In this document: piece by piece, positions 28,546-40,362 of the stretch
Layout of the letters: each line of letters begins with the position of its first letter
How positions within the stretch are numbered: position 1 is the stretch's first letter
DNA from: Stropharia rugosoannulata
Lineage: Eukaryota; Basidiomycota; Agaricomycetes; Agaricales; Strophariaceae
Length of the DNA: 64,000 nucleotides
Direction: 5' to 3'
Assembly: GCA_028532985.1 (NCBI GenBank)
Contig: JANCIK010000004.1
Span: forward strand, 2,232,001 to 2,296,000
The notes under the pieces: generated by a model
Told to the model about the DNA's origin: nothing
What the model saw: only the letters and a program-made list of their open reading frames with translations
Databases searched by the model: none
Translations under genes and position numbers: made by a program

Positions 28546-31500
28546 TCAAAGCTTGCGTTCGATGAAGCTCTGAATGACGCCTGCAGGTGTAAGAGGGTAC
28601 TCCTTGAGAACCACCTTGTTGTTCTCTACAAAAGTATTGGGCTGTACGAAAATCTTGCGCGGCTAAAGATGTCAGATATGCCTTGTAAGTACCAAGCCTA
28701 CGCAGCAACAGATAGTGTAAATCCCACCAATTTCTTGCGCAGAACCATGTCGCGTATTTCCCCTTCCCATCCTGCCAGGGGTGTAGTGAGGTTGTTGTAG
28801 AATTCACGAGCCCCTGAGGCATCTGCGGTACTCTTCCGGACCTGGAGATCTACCAAGAGCTTCCCTGCAGCTTCTCTTCCTTTAGATAGGACCAGAGAGC
28901 GGTCAACCTAGATGGGAGTATGGAGGTTTAAAGATTACTATCACAGTCAGCGGACCAAAACTTACTCTGACATAAAGGTTCTCAAGGCTGCCATTGGGGC
29001 CACGCACTTCTTCCAGACGAGCTATTCCCGAGTGGATCAGGTGTTGGGTGATGCCCAAACTGGAAATCCATGATAAGACAATTATGGGGGTGGTTGATAT
29101 ATGAAATGAACGCGTACCGCGCTTGCATATGCGCTTGTCCGTGCTTCTTGGTAGCAGGGTCGTAGAACTCCAAAGCACGCAGACCAGCGCGTGCCATGAG
29201 TAGAAATGTAATGTATTGAATTTCCTCGATCTCCTTCGGGTCGACATACTAAGAAGGGCAAAAGGACTTAGTGAGGTGACAAGGTGTAATGAAAAACACC
29301 GACATTGAATATTTTCAGAATGTCAAGGTTGCTGACGACTGAAAGTGTTTTGATTAGCATGGATGAGCGAATCGAAGTGTGTCACAGCCGCTGACTTACG
29401 GTATAATGCAACAGTTTCTGCCCTACATTCCTCCATTGAAGATGATACTTCCCCAAGGACAGAACCAGGCGTCTGCCCAGGCTTATACCACGAAGTACTA
29501 CGTTTTGAATGAGAATACGAGTACCTCCACATATAAAATTGTTCTTACATTTTTTGTCCGGTGAGAGGATTCACAACCTGCGAAGCGAATCACTGTCAGT
29601 AAGGCTTGCGTGTGGCACAAAATGGTTCACCTTTTCGGGGTCGAAATTCTTCGTTCCATCTGCATATTCTTCGAAAAGTTTTCCGGAACCGTGTCCTAGC
29701 AACTCGTGGTTGGCCACTTGAAGCTCGAACGCTCTGCTATCCCAAGCATTATACAACTCGACATCATCGGGATGAATGAAAGTCAATTCTTCATCTGCAA
29801 TAGATATCATTGTTGATAATTAAAAGTAAGTGGGTAGATGTTAAATGATAACCTACTGGGTGCTTTAGCAGCAAGTACGTTCTGAGAAGAAAACGCACTT
29901 TAAGTTTCGAGCCACAAAGACGCTAGAAAGGAACTTACTGCCAACGATACATTCTTGAAGCCAGTAGATTCCCTGATATCATAATAGTTCTAAGATTAAC
30001 GGGTCACTGATTGCAGTTATATTTAGATGCTGGTCATCTTACTGGAATCTAGAGAAGGAGTTCAGCAACTTTTATCCAGAATTTGCAGCCGATTCAATTA
30101 CTCACATTTATACCAGCCGGAATGCCTTATCCAAGTGATTAGTAGAGTTAATTGAAAGATATGATCATGAAACAAGTACCCCCAGTAGCAAAGGACACAA
30201 CTTCCAAGGCAGTGAAGTCAGGCTTCCTGAACACATCAACTTCGAAGTCTTTTCCCCATGGAAGCACTTTGATAAGACTGGGAGCGTCGTTGACAAGTGT
30301 TTCGTATTTTGCGCTTAACTTCTTGTTGACAATGGCGGTGAACCCTGGAAACGAGGATAAGCTTACGCGGCAAGAAGTTGCTATAAGGATATACCTTCCC
30401 ATTCTGCACGACCGCCGTAGGGATCGACGTAGGTCTCAATGAACTAATAACGAAGTTAGTATTAAGAATATATCAACAAAATTAACGCTTACGCCAATGT
30501 AGGATTCAACAACTGGGCCTACATCCTTAACCCACCATTTCGATCCGTCTTTGTGGTCTTGGATGGATCCAGATTTGAAGCTTTGAATCAAACAAATAGC
30601 ATCAAGAAATGATAACCTACCCCAAATGATCAGAAAGCTTACGACTTAATGTATGCGTCAATCATGTTTCCTTGATTGTCGTTTGCGACGTATTTTTTAG
30701 CCTGTGCTTGGTGAGGAGACACCTGTAGAAAAGATACAATCGTTAACTTACTTCAGTCAGGGCAACTACTACTTTGAAAAGTGCGTCTGAGAAATCGCCG
30801 TATTGCACAGTTAACTTTGCGTTTCCACCTCCCTGAGTCTCGATATCATGCACAGCGGCGGATTGGGACGTATCCGCTGAAGCGACCAAGAGCGTGAAAT
30901 CGCCGGGACCATTTTTGACCACTCTATCAACAGTTGTTCAGAAGTGGTTATCACTGGAATAATACAAACGGTTGCAGACCTTGTGTTCAAGACATCAATA
31001 CCAATCTTCTCCGCGGCAGCTTGAACGCTGGCGACTTCGTTGTCGTCAATAGGTTCACCCAGATAGTAGTTGGATATGTGACCCAAGTTACGTTTCCCAA
31101 TGAAAAGAGTTGACTCAGGTGAAGTTGCATAGATATGCTCCTTGAGCTTCAAAACATTAATCAGTACCAAACTTGAGAAAAAGTCACAGCAAGTGAGCTT
31201 ACAGAGTTCCAAAGGGATGTAACTTTTCCTTTGTTGGCGGATGCAGAGACGACTGCTTCAAACTTGTCAGATGCTACCCTGGGAATGATCTTAGTGAACC
31301 CGAAAGACTTGAAGTTCACAAGGTTGCTTAAGACCTGTGGATACGAGAAACATGACGGATCTCTCTCTTCAGCCATAGAAGAGTACCCAGATTAAACATG
31401 ACGTGCCTGACTAGTATATTGCAGTAAATCTTCCCATTCAGAAGCATTGAGGCCTGCGGAGGCTTGCAGCTTGTCCAGATCTGCAAGCTTTCCTTTGTCG

Positions 31501-31996
31501 TCGCTGAAAGTCAATACCAGAAGATCGTAGAGCTCCTGTGCTTGCTGAGTCCATTGTCCTGACGTAACGGAACGAGCCAAAATCAGACATTTGAGACTAG
31601 TACGGCCCAAGTGAAAGAGAGTTGCCTTGGATGATCCGTGCACCTGCCCAAGACGCTTCTCCCAGATAATGAGCGTATTTCTTCTCTTTTTCACTATTTG
31701 TGGTAGAGCAGTCACGTCAGGACCGCGTTCCTGACATGGCTCGAGTTATGGAGAACTTTCCTCAGCTGTTCGAACGAGCCTGCGATGTCCAAACTGCATA
31801 TAGGTGCAGCGCGATCCGCTAGGAACCTTTCAGCGTTCACTGCAGAGCTAGTAGCCATGTCGTGTTTAGTCTTGAATGAACAGAAATTCTCGGTCAGCCG
31901 AACAGATGGTGTGCGATAAGATATGTATCGATGGGAAACAGGCGCTCGTCTGGGGACCAGCTGTCTGACTGTAAACCACTGACCGGCTCGTAGCAT
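28546..31996 (-). CDS. DPP3: Dipeptidyl peptidase III (M49 metallopeptidase)
   Basis: Zinc exopeptidase removing dipeptides from oligopeptides. Twenty-two exons in transcript order: 31996-31761, 31693-31626, 31558-31407, 31334-31203, 31146-30980, 30923-30773, 30722-30643, 30580-30493, 30443-30395, 30344-30180, 30125-30106, 30048-30043, 29989-29939, 29881-29857, 29794-29631, 29577-29549, 29497-29400, 29338-29304, 29248-29118, 29059-28966, 28907-28728, 28662-28546; 745 aa, near usual length. The M49 signature HELLGHGSGK and the second zinc ligand motif EECRAE are intact. Two start codons: 31996 gives a basic, presequence-like leader (RQLVPRRAPVSHRYISYR), 31858 gives MATSSAVNAERFLADRAAP, the usual cytosolic start. 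Introns 2 and 3 need GC donors, intron 1 a GA donor (or a cryptic GT with a less typical junction), and exon 12 is 6 nt. Confidence 0.87.
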
Positions 31997-33298
31997 CCGT
32001 GCGCGTGAGTAGCAAGGATGGATGATCGATCATCTAGCACATGCCTCTACTACGTGAAAATCACGCGCTCCTGCATGTAGAATTATTTCTTACGCGTTTG
32101 CCCACATTGGCATATGCCTTTTCCTGCGTTTTCTCATCGATGTTCTTCTTGATTGAAGGAGAAGCACAGAGTGGATCCACTTGGACAGAAAGAATGCCTT
32201 CAAAAAGTTTGGTGAATACTTCGGTGGGGCTTTATTGATCAGAATAACTATTTTGTACTAGCGGCCGTGCTAGACCAGTTCTTTTAGAGCGACTGATTCG
32301 CACTTGTTAATTAAGCGTAAACATGAAGAATTCACGTTGACTCATAGTGAAAGAGCTCATAATACTGGCGTTGCGGGAACGCCGAATAGAGCTGTATCCT
32401 CAGCGTCGATTCTGTAATGGCAAGAAAGGTTGACCAATGCATTCTTTTGATAGCTTTCAGAGGATCCGGATTGTCTCTGAGACGAGGCTTGGTTCTCCTC
32501 AGCCTAAGTTACAGGAATGTTGCGGGAGTGTGTTACGTATCAAAGCGGGGCATTTTGACCGCTAAGATTATACAGAGATTGAGATAACAATGAAGCTTGC
32601 TCATTTCCATCAACAACGGCTCCGGTCATCGGAGGTTCCAATGGTCACGTGGCTCAGAACTGAGCGCCTATCCAAATCTAGGCCTTCTTTCACTTTCTAT
32701 TTCATCTGCTTTCTAAATGCAGAACATGCATGAATGAATCTACTTGCATCATCGGGAAAAAGGTAACCTGAAAGTGAGCTGATGCCCAGGCTGTGTGATC
32801 TCTTAATGACCTCAGGACTTAGGGGGCACTTGTATAGACTTGTATATGTACTACTTACTAGCATTCGGCAGGTTCCAATCTCCCCAGCGCTCACTGCAAT
32901 TGCACCGTGATCCGGGGTCTTGACTAATCAGCGCACAGCGTCAGCGCTGCTTGGGTGCCTTGTTGACAAGTTTGGCGGAACCATTTCTGCCAACTCCATG
33001 ATGCCCTCTCAGAATCAAAACAATCGGCAGACTTGGTCTGTGCAGACTGCTGAGAGCCAATTTTGTTGGGAACAGCTACAGAAAAAGTTCCACTCAAGTA
33101 CTGTACACACCACATTTGTGCCACATGCTGACATCTTGAAATTTTGATGGCATCGGCCCCTGTAAGGCTATATTCGAAACTGCCAAACCCTGCGAAACAT
33201 CTTGGAGATCATCATATAATGCTGTTCGCCAATAATCCGTCCGCTCTTGCGCCTCCTCCCCATCCGCAGCCGTACCCATCCTTTGCTGCAGTTCAGCC
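31997..33298. other. Long divergent intergenic region
   Basis: 1.3 kb between DPP III (minus) and the GH5-like gene (plus). No gene recognised. Promoters of both genes should lie at its ends. A minus-strand open frame (33480-33094) enters from the right but overlaps GH5 exon 1. Confidence 0.5.
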
Positions 33299-35671
33299 AT
33301 GTACCTTGTTAAACTGGTGCTGGTGGCCCTCAATGCCTTAATTGTATCTGCAACGGTGCCGACACGAACTGTGTCTGCGAGGGATGATATTATCTCTCGC
33401 AAACCGTTTGTGTCAACGGACTCTGCAGGTAATTTCATGGTCAACGGAAGGTGGGCGCAAAGATCAAAATGATTGTCCATCCTTTTCCTTATCGTTTCAT
33501 AGCCGGTTTACCTTCATAGGGACCAATGCCTATTGGTTACCCACACTCAACACGGCAGACGACATTGATTTCACACTAGGGAATATGTCGGCCAACGGGA
33601 TTAAGGTCGTGCGAGTCTGGGGCTTCAATGGTGCGGCGGATTTGTCGAACTCTTCTCGAAATCCTTGGCTTATGAAAAATTAATACCGGTTCCACTAGAT
33701 GTCGAAACAATTCCTGAGAATGGTACTTGGTTCCAGCTAATTGCCAATGGAACCACCACCATCAATAATGGCACCAATGGTTTACAGAAGCTCGACACTG
33801 TCATTGACTTGGCCGAGAAGCATAACATGTTCGTAATTCTGTCTTTGACAAACAACTGGAACCCGCGTCCTTTGCTGGATAACATCACTCAAGGCCTCTT
33901 GAATGCTACCGGTGCCAACTCCACTGATTTTACACGTCGTGATGTTACTCCTGGGACAAATAATTCACTACCCAGAAATACGCTCAGTAACGATTATGGT
34001 ATATATGATCGCATTTTCCTCTCACGCATTCTTTACAATTTGTTTCGTTTTCGTAGGTGGGATGGATGTCTATGTACGGCAATTCACCAATGGTAGCATG
34101 CAACACGACGAATTTTATACAAATGAAACCATTCAAACGCACTTCACGAACTATGTTACCACACTGGTTTCGCGCTACGTCAACAAGACTTCGTTGTTTT
34201 CATGGTGGGCTTATTTCTGATGTCTCGCAACGTGAAGATGCTCATTAATATCGCAGGGAAATTGCCAATGACCCAAGGTTTTTTGATATGCTTTTTTTTT
34301 AAAAAAATCGCACTTATACATGCTTGTTTTTTTTTTTTGTAGATGTAACTCTTCACTCCCTGCCTCACCCAGTTGTAATACCACAACAGTCACAAACTTC
34401 CATGTGAACATCTCAGCTCACATCAGCTCTTTGGATCCCAACCATCTCGTATCATCTGGGTATGTGAAATTTTAATTTAACACTTTCATTTTTAATAAAA
34501 ACTTTCCCAGAAACCAAGGGTTCTTTTGCACGGACTGCACGAAGCGATTCTTTAAGGTCCCAGCTCCAGCTCCGCAAGTTTCGGCAGCTCCTGCAGCGAG
34601 GCGTCGAACCGCCAAACCTATGACAAGGAAGCGGCTTTTGATGGAGCGCAAGGCGGCTGAAAAGAACATAATCAAACATCGGTCAGGTCCCTCGCCGGAC
34701 GGCGTCAAAATCAGAGGCAGATGGGTCTCCGCGGGTATGTGGCATTATTAACCTTTGAAGCACACGGCACTTATACATATATTCACACCATCAGCAACGA
34801 AACGGCAAGATGTGGCAGACGAAGGTGTTGGCTCGGCTTTCGACGGATCCCAAGGTGTTGACAGCGAAGATATTTCGGCCATTCCCAATATCACATTTAG
34901 CACTTTCACGCTCTTCCCTGATCAAGATGATTTGGGCTTCATCAATGACCCAAGCCTACCAGCTTTCAATAACACTGTGAACGCTGGTATCAGTTGGATC
35001 AACAGACACGCTGATGTCGGAACATTGTATGTATATTTTTCGTCTACAACTATAAAAATGCTTAAGGGTTCTTCTTTTGCTCAGTGTGGGAAAGCCTGTG
35101 GTTCTCATTGCGTTTGGTCTAGTTACCCAGAACAATGCACCTGTCTTCGTTCCATTCAATACATCTGTGGCGCCTTTCGCACCCGATACAGGTATGTAGT
35201 ACATATTCATTCTGCAATCTTGCCAAATTAAGTATGCCACACCAGCGAGCGACCAAGCAGCTCAGCCATTTGGTGTGACGGATCAGCAACGTGATGATGC
35301 CTATGCTCAGTGGATCAATGCCGGGATACAGAACCAACTGCAGGGCATTATGCAATACCAGGCATGTCCTTTAAGTTCGGTCTATAGAGCACAATCTCAT
35401 CTGAAATTTCTTGTATAGTGGACCCAAGGTAATCTGACAACGAGTCCTGGTACCGACATCAGCCCTACCGTTCCGGGCACTGGTATCAGTCCTACTGTCA
35501 CCGGTACCGGGTTCTCGCCCAACGATGGCTACGGTCTTCAAGGAGTAGGGTACGTAAATTCTGGCATGCATTATATGTGCCAGTTTCTCTGACTTACGGT
35601 TCTGCAACAGTCAATCTGAAGCCCAGGGGGTGATTCAACAAGCGTCCCAGGCAATTGCACCGGATTCATGA
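33299..35671 (+). CDS. Secreted GH5_7 mannanase-like protein lacking catalytic glutamates
   Basis: Similar over its length to fungal endo-beta-1,4-mannanases, but probably inactive. Twelve exons: 33299-33450, 33503-33630, 33699-33998, 34057-34204, 34257-34277, 34343-34459, 34511-34734, 34795-35026, 35085-35191, 35246-35361, 35419-35549, 35611-35671; 578 aa. Signal peptide MYLVKLVLVALNALIVSA. Fold motifs are kept: FTFIGTNAYWLPTLN, IKVVRVWGFND, TWFQLIANGTTTINNGTNGL, LFVxLSLTNNW-like ILSLTNNWNP. The acid/base motif, normally NEPRC, reads NDPRC (about residue 247), and the nucleophile motif, normally VLEEFG, reads VLIAFG (about 446-451). Residues about 300-365 form an Arg/Lys-rich insertion. Intron 10 needs a GC donor (35362). 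Could be a carbohydrate-binding pseudoenzyme or have another activity. Confidence 0.85.
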
Positions 35672-36964
35672 CCAAATATTTGAGTGCGCACGGCGACCTC
35701 AGCTCTATCGTATGACCCTCACCGTGTGTCCTGCCTCTAACTGTTAAGAACTATATTTATCGTGGATCTTTTTGCTATACATAACTACATGAGCCTCAGA
35801 ACAGAACATTAACGAAACTTCTATCTTCACACCTACATAGCGTGTGTACCTACCATCTTTCATGCCATGTCGTGTATACAATTGTATTGTGGACTGTTTG
35901 GAGGGATAAGTAATGATACCAGAACGTTGCCAGGACTTTACAATACATGATATACATATTAATGACATTACTTCTGTTCTACGGTTGTGCTATTTCACAC
36001 TCCAACAGAAATATAACGCGAATACAATGTGCAATATCTTCTGGAGTTAGAGCGAAGTACTTGTCTGAATCAGTGTATAGATCTGACGCGTTGAGCCTGC
36101 TCAGTGCTATGCAAGTGCCTCAGGTAAACTTCGTTTTAGCATTTTCAGCAGCGAGGTAGAGGGAGGTTTAAATTCCGGTGGTTGGGCATTGATTGGGCTC
36201 TGTCAAGGCTCTGCGTTGTGGTAGTCTAGTAACAACAAAAGATCGACTGACATATGTTTATTTAATCTGTGCAGGAGACTAGTAGTTTAGTAGAGTTTAG
36301 TAATATGTTGGTAATATAAACAAGTTACCGCCCATTAAAAAAACAATTATAAGATGAGCAAGGTTTAGGACGATTCAAAATTGTTGAATTTTGAGTGACC
36401 TTGTATACGCCAATGAACAGGCAATATTTCAAGTCAAATTTGAAATGTTCAAGTTTAGTTGGGTCGTGGCAAGGTTGTAGTCGACAAGTTGTGGTTGGTT
36501 GTTTCGTCCGCCACAGCTTGTCACATGTCACAGCCAATCTCCGTCACTCAAGAGTCACCTGAGGGATACTTAGTGGTCACGCCAGCCACGGCGCCAGAGC
36601 CATCTCAATTGGCGACCACAACAAGACCGCGAACAATCCGCGAAGTATTAGTCTGAGACAAGTCGAAAGTGCTTTTATTCTTCCTTGGGAAGAGAATACT
36701 ATCCATCTTAAAAACTTATTTTGTCCCACCATCTTCTGGCGAACGTCTTTCAACGTACTTGGCCAAAAGCTTGTCAGAACAATCACAAAGCTACTGTCAA
36801 TTCGACCGAAGCACCGTTTTTCCGCAATAAGGCAACAGAAGTCCACAACTCACCGTTTGACTAGCTATTACAAGTCACTGGTATTAGGACTTATAAGAAG
36901 CTCATTCAACAATATCCACTCGTGTTTTTAGGAGGCTTAGTGCCAACCATATTGATACCTTACT
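35672..36964. other. Intergenic region between GH5-like gene and RAD3
   Basis: 1.3 kb, AT-rich. No gene recognised; the short open frames lack splice support and family motifs. Confidence 0.5.
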
Positions 36965-39900
36965 ATGAAATTCTTCATTGACAACTTACCTGTAAGTCCT
37001 TTCCCTTTCTCTCAGTCGAAATCTATGCTTCATGACTTGCAGATAATCTTCCCTTATGATCGGATATATCCCGGTGAGTCGCTCATGAGACACCTAAAGC
37101 TTGAAGCACCTTAATTTGTATGTGCAGAGCAATATGCCTATATGTGTGATCTCAAAAGGACTCTTGATGCAACGGTAACATACACTGCTGCTTGAGAATG
37201 AAACCCGTGTTAAGGCCTTATGTAGGGTCATTGTGTCCTAGAAATGCCTTCAGGAACTGGGAAAACTGTATCTCTATTATCACTTATTGTATCATATCAA
37301 CAGGTGTGCACTATGCGAATTAACAGCAATAGGACTGCATTGATTTACTTCTCTTAGTTTTTCCCAACAAAACGGAAACTAATATATTGCTCACGTACTG
37401 TTCCCGAAATTGAGAAAGCCTTGACGGAACTTAAACGTCTCATGGAGTATCGAATCAAGTACGCAGAAACAGACGAAGAAAGGGCGAAAGAGAAAAACTT
37501 CATGGGGCTCGGCCTAACAAGTCGAAAGAATCTGTGCATTAATCCTGAAGTAAGAAACACTAGACGTGAAGGTTATTAAAATGACGGTATTCTTGCTTAG
37601 GTGGCTAAGGAGAAGAAAGGAAAGGTCGTGGATGCTCGTTGTCGGGATCTGACCAATTCTGCCGCATGCGAGAAAGGAAGAACGAATCCTGGGTCTGTAG
37701 AACTTTGTGATTGGCATGAGGTATCAGTATCTCTATTCTCGCCCGTCTCAGCGGTTTACTCTGTTATGACAGAACCTCGGCAAAATGGAACCTGGACATC
37801 TCGTACCTCCGGGCATTTGGACTCTTGCCGACGTCTTAGAATTTGGGCGTGACAAAGGAGTATGTCCGTATTTCGCGGTGCGGCGAATGGTAAGTGCTCA
37901 ACACATACCTTTCTCACTTAAGAGTCTAACAAATCCCAGATGCCGTTTGTAGACATCATCATCTATTCATTCCATTACTTGCTCGACCCCAAAGTTGCTG
38001 AGCAGGTCTCCAAAGAAATGTCGAAAGATGCCATTGTTGTATTTGACGAGGCTCATAACATCGGTGTGATATTTCACAATAGCGATCTTTACCTTGCTGA
38101 TCAAACATAGATAATGTTTGTATTGAATCACTTAGTATCGACCTTACCCGGCCGATGATGGATGCAGCTGGCCGCAGCGTCACGAAACTTGCAGAGAAGA
38201 TTGAAGAGTAAGTTAATTCACCGTTGACCATAATTGTTATCTAACAAATTGGTAGGATTAAAGTTTCTGACGCTGCTAAATTACAAGACGAATACGCCAA
38301 ATTAGTCGAAGGCTTGCAAGTATCCCTTACAGAGGAGAGCGATACTGATACTTTCATCGGGAATCCATGCAAGTAATCTTTTTCCGACCACTCATAAATT
38401 TGCTCACTAATTCTTCCTTAGTGCTTCCTGATGACCTGTTACATGAGGCAATACCTGGAAACATCCGCAAAGCCGAACATTTTGTAGCATTTTTAAAACG
38501 ATTCGTGGAATATATAAAAGTTCGTTCCATACCATATTCCCTCTCTTTAACTAATGTATTTGTAGACTCGCATGCGCGTTTTGCATGTTGTAGCAGAGAC
38601 GCCATTATCTTTCCTACAGCATCTTAAAGATATAACATATATCGAACGCCGACCTCTGCAGTTGGTTGCTCGCGTTGTTCTAGTGGACGACTTCTCACAT
38701 CGATCCTTTTTATAGGTTTTGTGCTGAGAGACTCCAGTCTTTGATAAGAACACTTGAACTCACTCGCCTCGATGATTATGCAAGTCTCCAGAAAGTTGCT
38801 AGTTTTGCCACGTTAGTGGCAACTTATGAGAAAGGTATGACACTCTTAATCTGCCTGTATTGTTTCCTGCTAACGAAGCCTTCAGGATTTCTATTGATAT
38901 TGGAACCTTTCGAGACGGATAATGCTACGGTTCCCAATCCCGTATTTCACTTTACGTGAGTCAATTGTATTTAAGCTTTATCAGAATTCATTTACATCAA
39001 CTCCAGCTGCCTAGACCCATCGCTTGCAATCAAACCTGTTTTTGAACGATTCAGCAGCGTAGTCATCACTTCTGGAACAATTTCACCGCTGGATATGTAT
39101 CCCAAGATGCTCCAATTTACTCCTGTGGTCCAGGAAACGTATCCAATGACACTTACCAGAAACGCATTCCTACCTCTTGTAAGTATAGAACTTCGAAACT
39201 CTTACCATTTGTAATGCAAACTCATTCCTGTATGAAGGTCATTACCCGCGGAAGCGACCAAGTAGCTATCAGCTCTAGGTTCGAAGTCAGGAATGATCCA
39301 GCTGTCGTTCGGAATTTTGGAAGTATTCTCATAGAATACACTAAAATTGTGCCGGATGGGATCGTCGCATTTTTCCCCAGCTATCTTTATATGGAATCAA
39401 TTGTTGCTGCATGGAATGATATGGTAGTGCAGTATTTTGAAGTTAAATTAAACCACTAACGACTGGCTTAATAACATTACAGGGCATTCTCAACGAAGTG
39501 TGGAAGCATAAACTTATTTTCGTCGAAACCCCGGATGCCAACGAGACTAGCATAGCTCTTGAAAATTACCGGAGAGTACGTCTTTCCGCCACTTGACAAT
39601 GACATTTCTTATCGTAGACTTAGGCCTGCGACAATGGGCGCGGAGCCGTCTTGCTTTCTGTTGCCCGAGGAAAGGTCTCTGAAGGGATAGATTTTGACCA
39701 CAACTATGGGCGTGCGGTCATTATGTTCGGGTCAGTCAGCTCAGTTTAAAGGCGTCATTCTATCTTACCAAGTAATTCCAGAGTCCCTTATCAATATACT
39801 GAAAGTCGTATCTTGAAAGCTCGCCTTGAATATCTCCGGGATGCGTATCGAATTAGGGAATCTGAATTTCTTGGATTCGATGCAATGCGAAATGCTGCGC

Positions 39901-40328
39901 AGTGTGTGGGTCGAGTCTTACGTGGTAAGACCGACTGGGGTTTAATGATCTTCGCAGACAAGGTACTTTTTCTGTGCACGTTTTAAATTCATGTTAATAT
40001 TTCGTGTGTGTAGCGATTTGCAAGGGCGGATAAACGGGCTAAGCTTCCTCGTTGGATTAACCAATACATCACAGAAACAGCATCAAATCTTTCGACTGAT
40101 ATGGCCATCACTCTGTCTAAACTGTTCATGCGAACAATATCTCAAAACCCCAATGAAAACCAAACCGGGATATCATTATGGACGTTAGAGGACATAGAGA
40201 AGGCTCAAGCCAAACAGAAGGAATTAGCACTAGAAGCGGAGCGACAACATGACGACGATGGGGATTATGGAGACGGGGGAATCAGCGACAATGTGTTAAT
40301 GGATTTGGATTTGGATTTAGATGCATGA
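36965..40328 (+). CDS. RAD3: TFIIH DNA helicase RAD3/XPD
   Basis: 5'-3' iron-sulfur helicase of TFIIH, for transcription initiation and nucleotide excision repair. Twenty exons: 36965-36991, 37043-37073, 37128-37174, 37226-37303, 37358-37549, 37601-37720, 37773-37889, 37940-38063, 38111-38207, 38256-38368, 38422-38519, 38566-38660, 38716-38834, 38886-38955, 39007-39178, 39238-39423, 39483-39575, 39624-39730, 39782-39962, 40014-40328; 793 aa. Walker A is MPSGTGKT (residues 42-49), the DEAH box is [10 protein letters not shown], and motif VI is [10 protein letters not shown]. Fe-S cysteines appear in the segments NLCINPE, AACEKG, ELCDWH and GVCPYF. The tail is acidic ([13 protein letters not shown]). 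Intron 10 must use a GC donor (CAT then GCAAGT). Confidence 0.95.
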
Positions 40329-40362
40329 TGGAGGTGATCATAGCGAAGCAAAATGTTTAATG

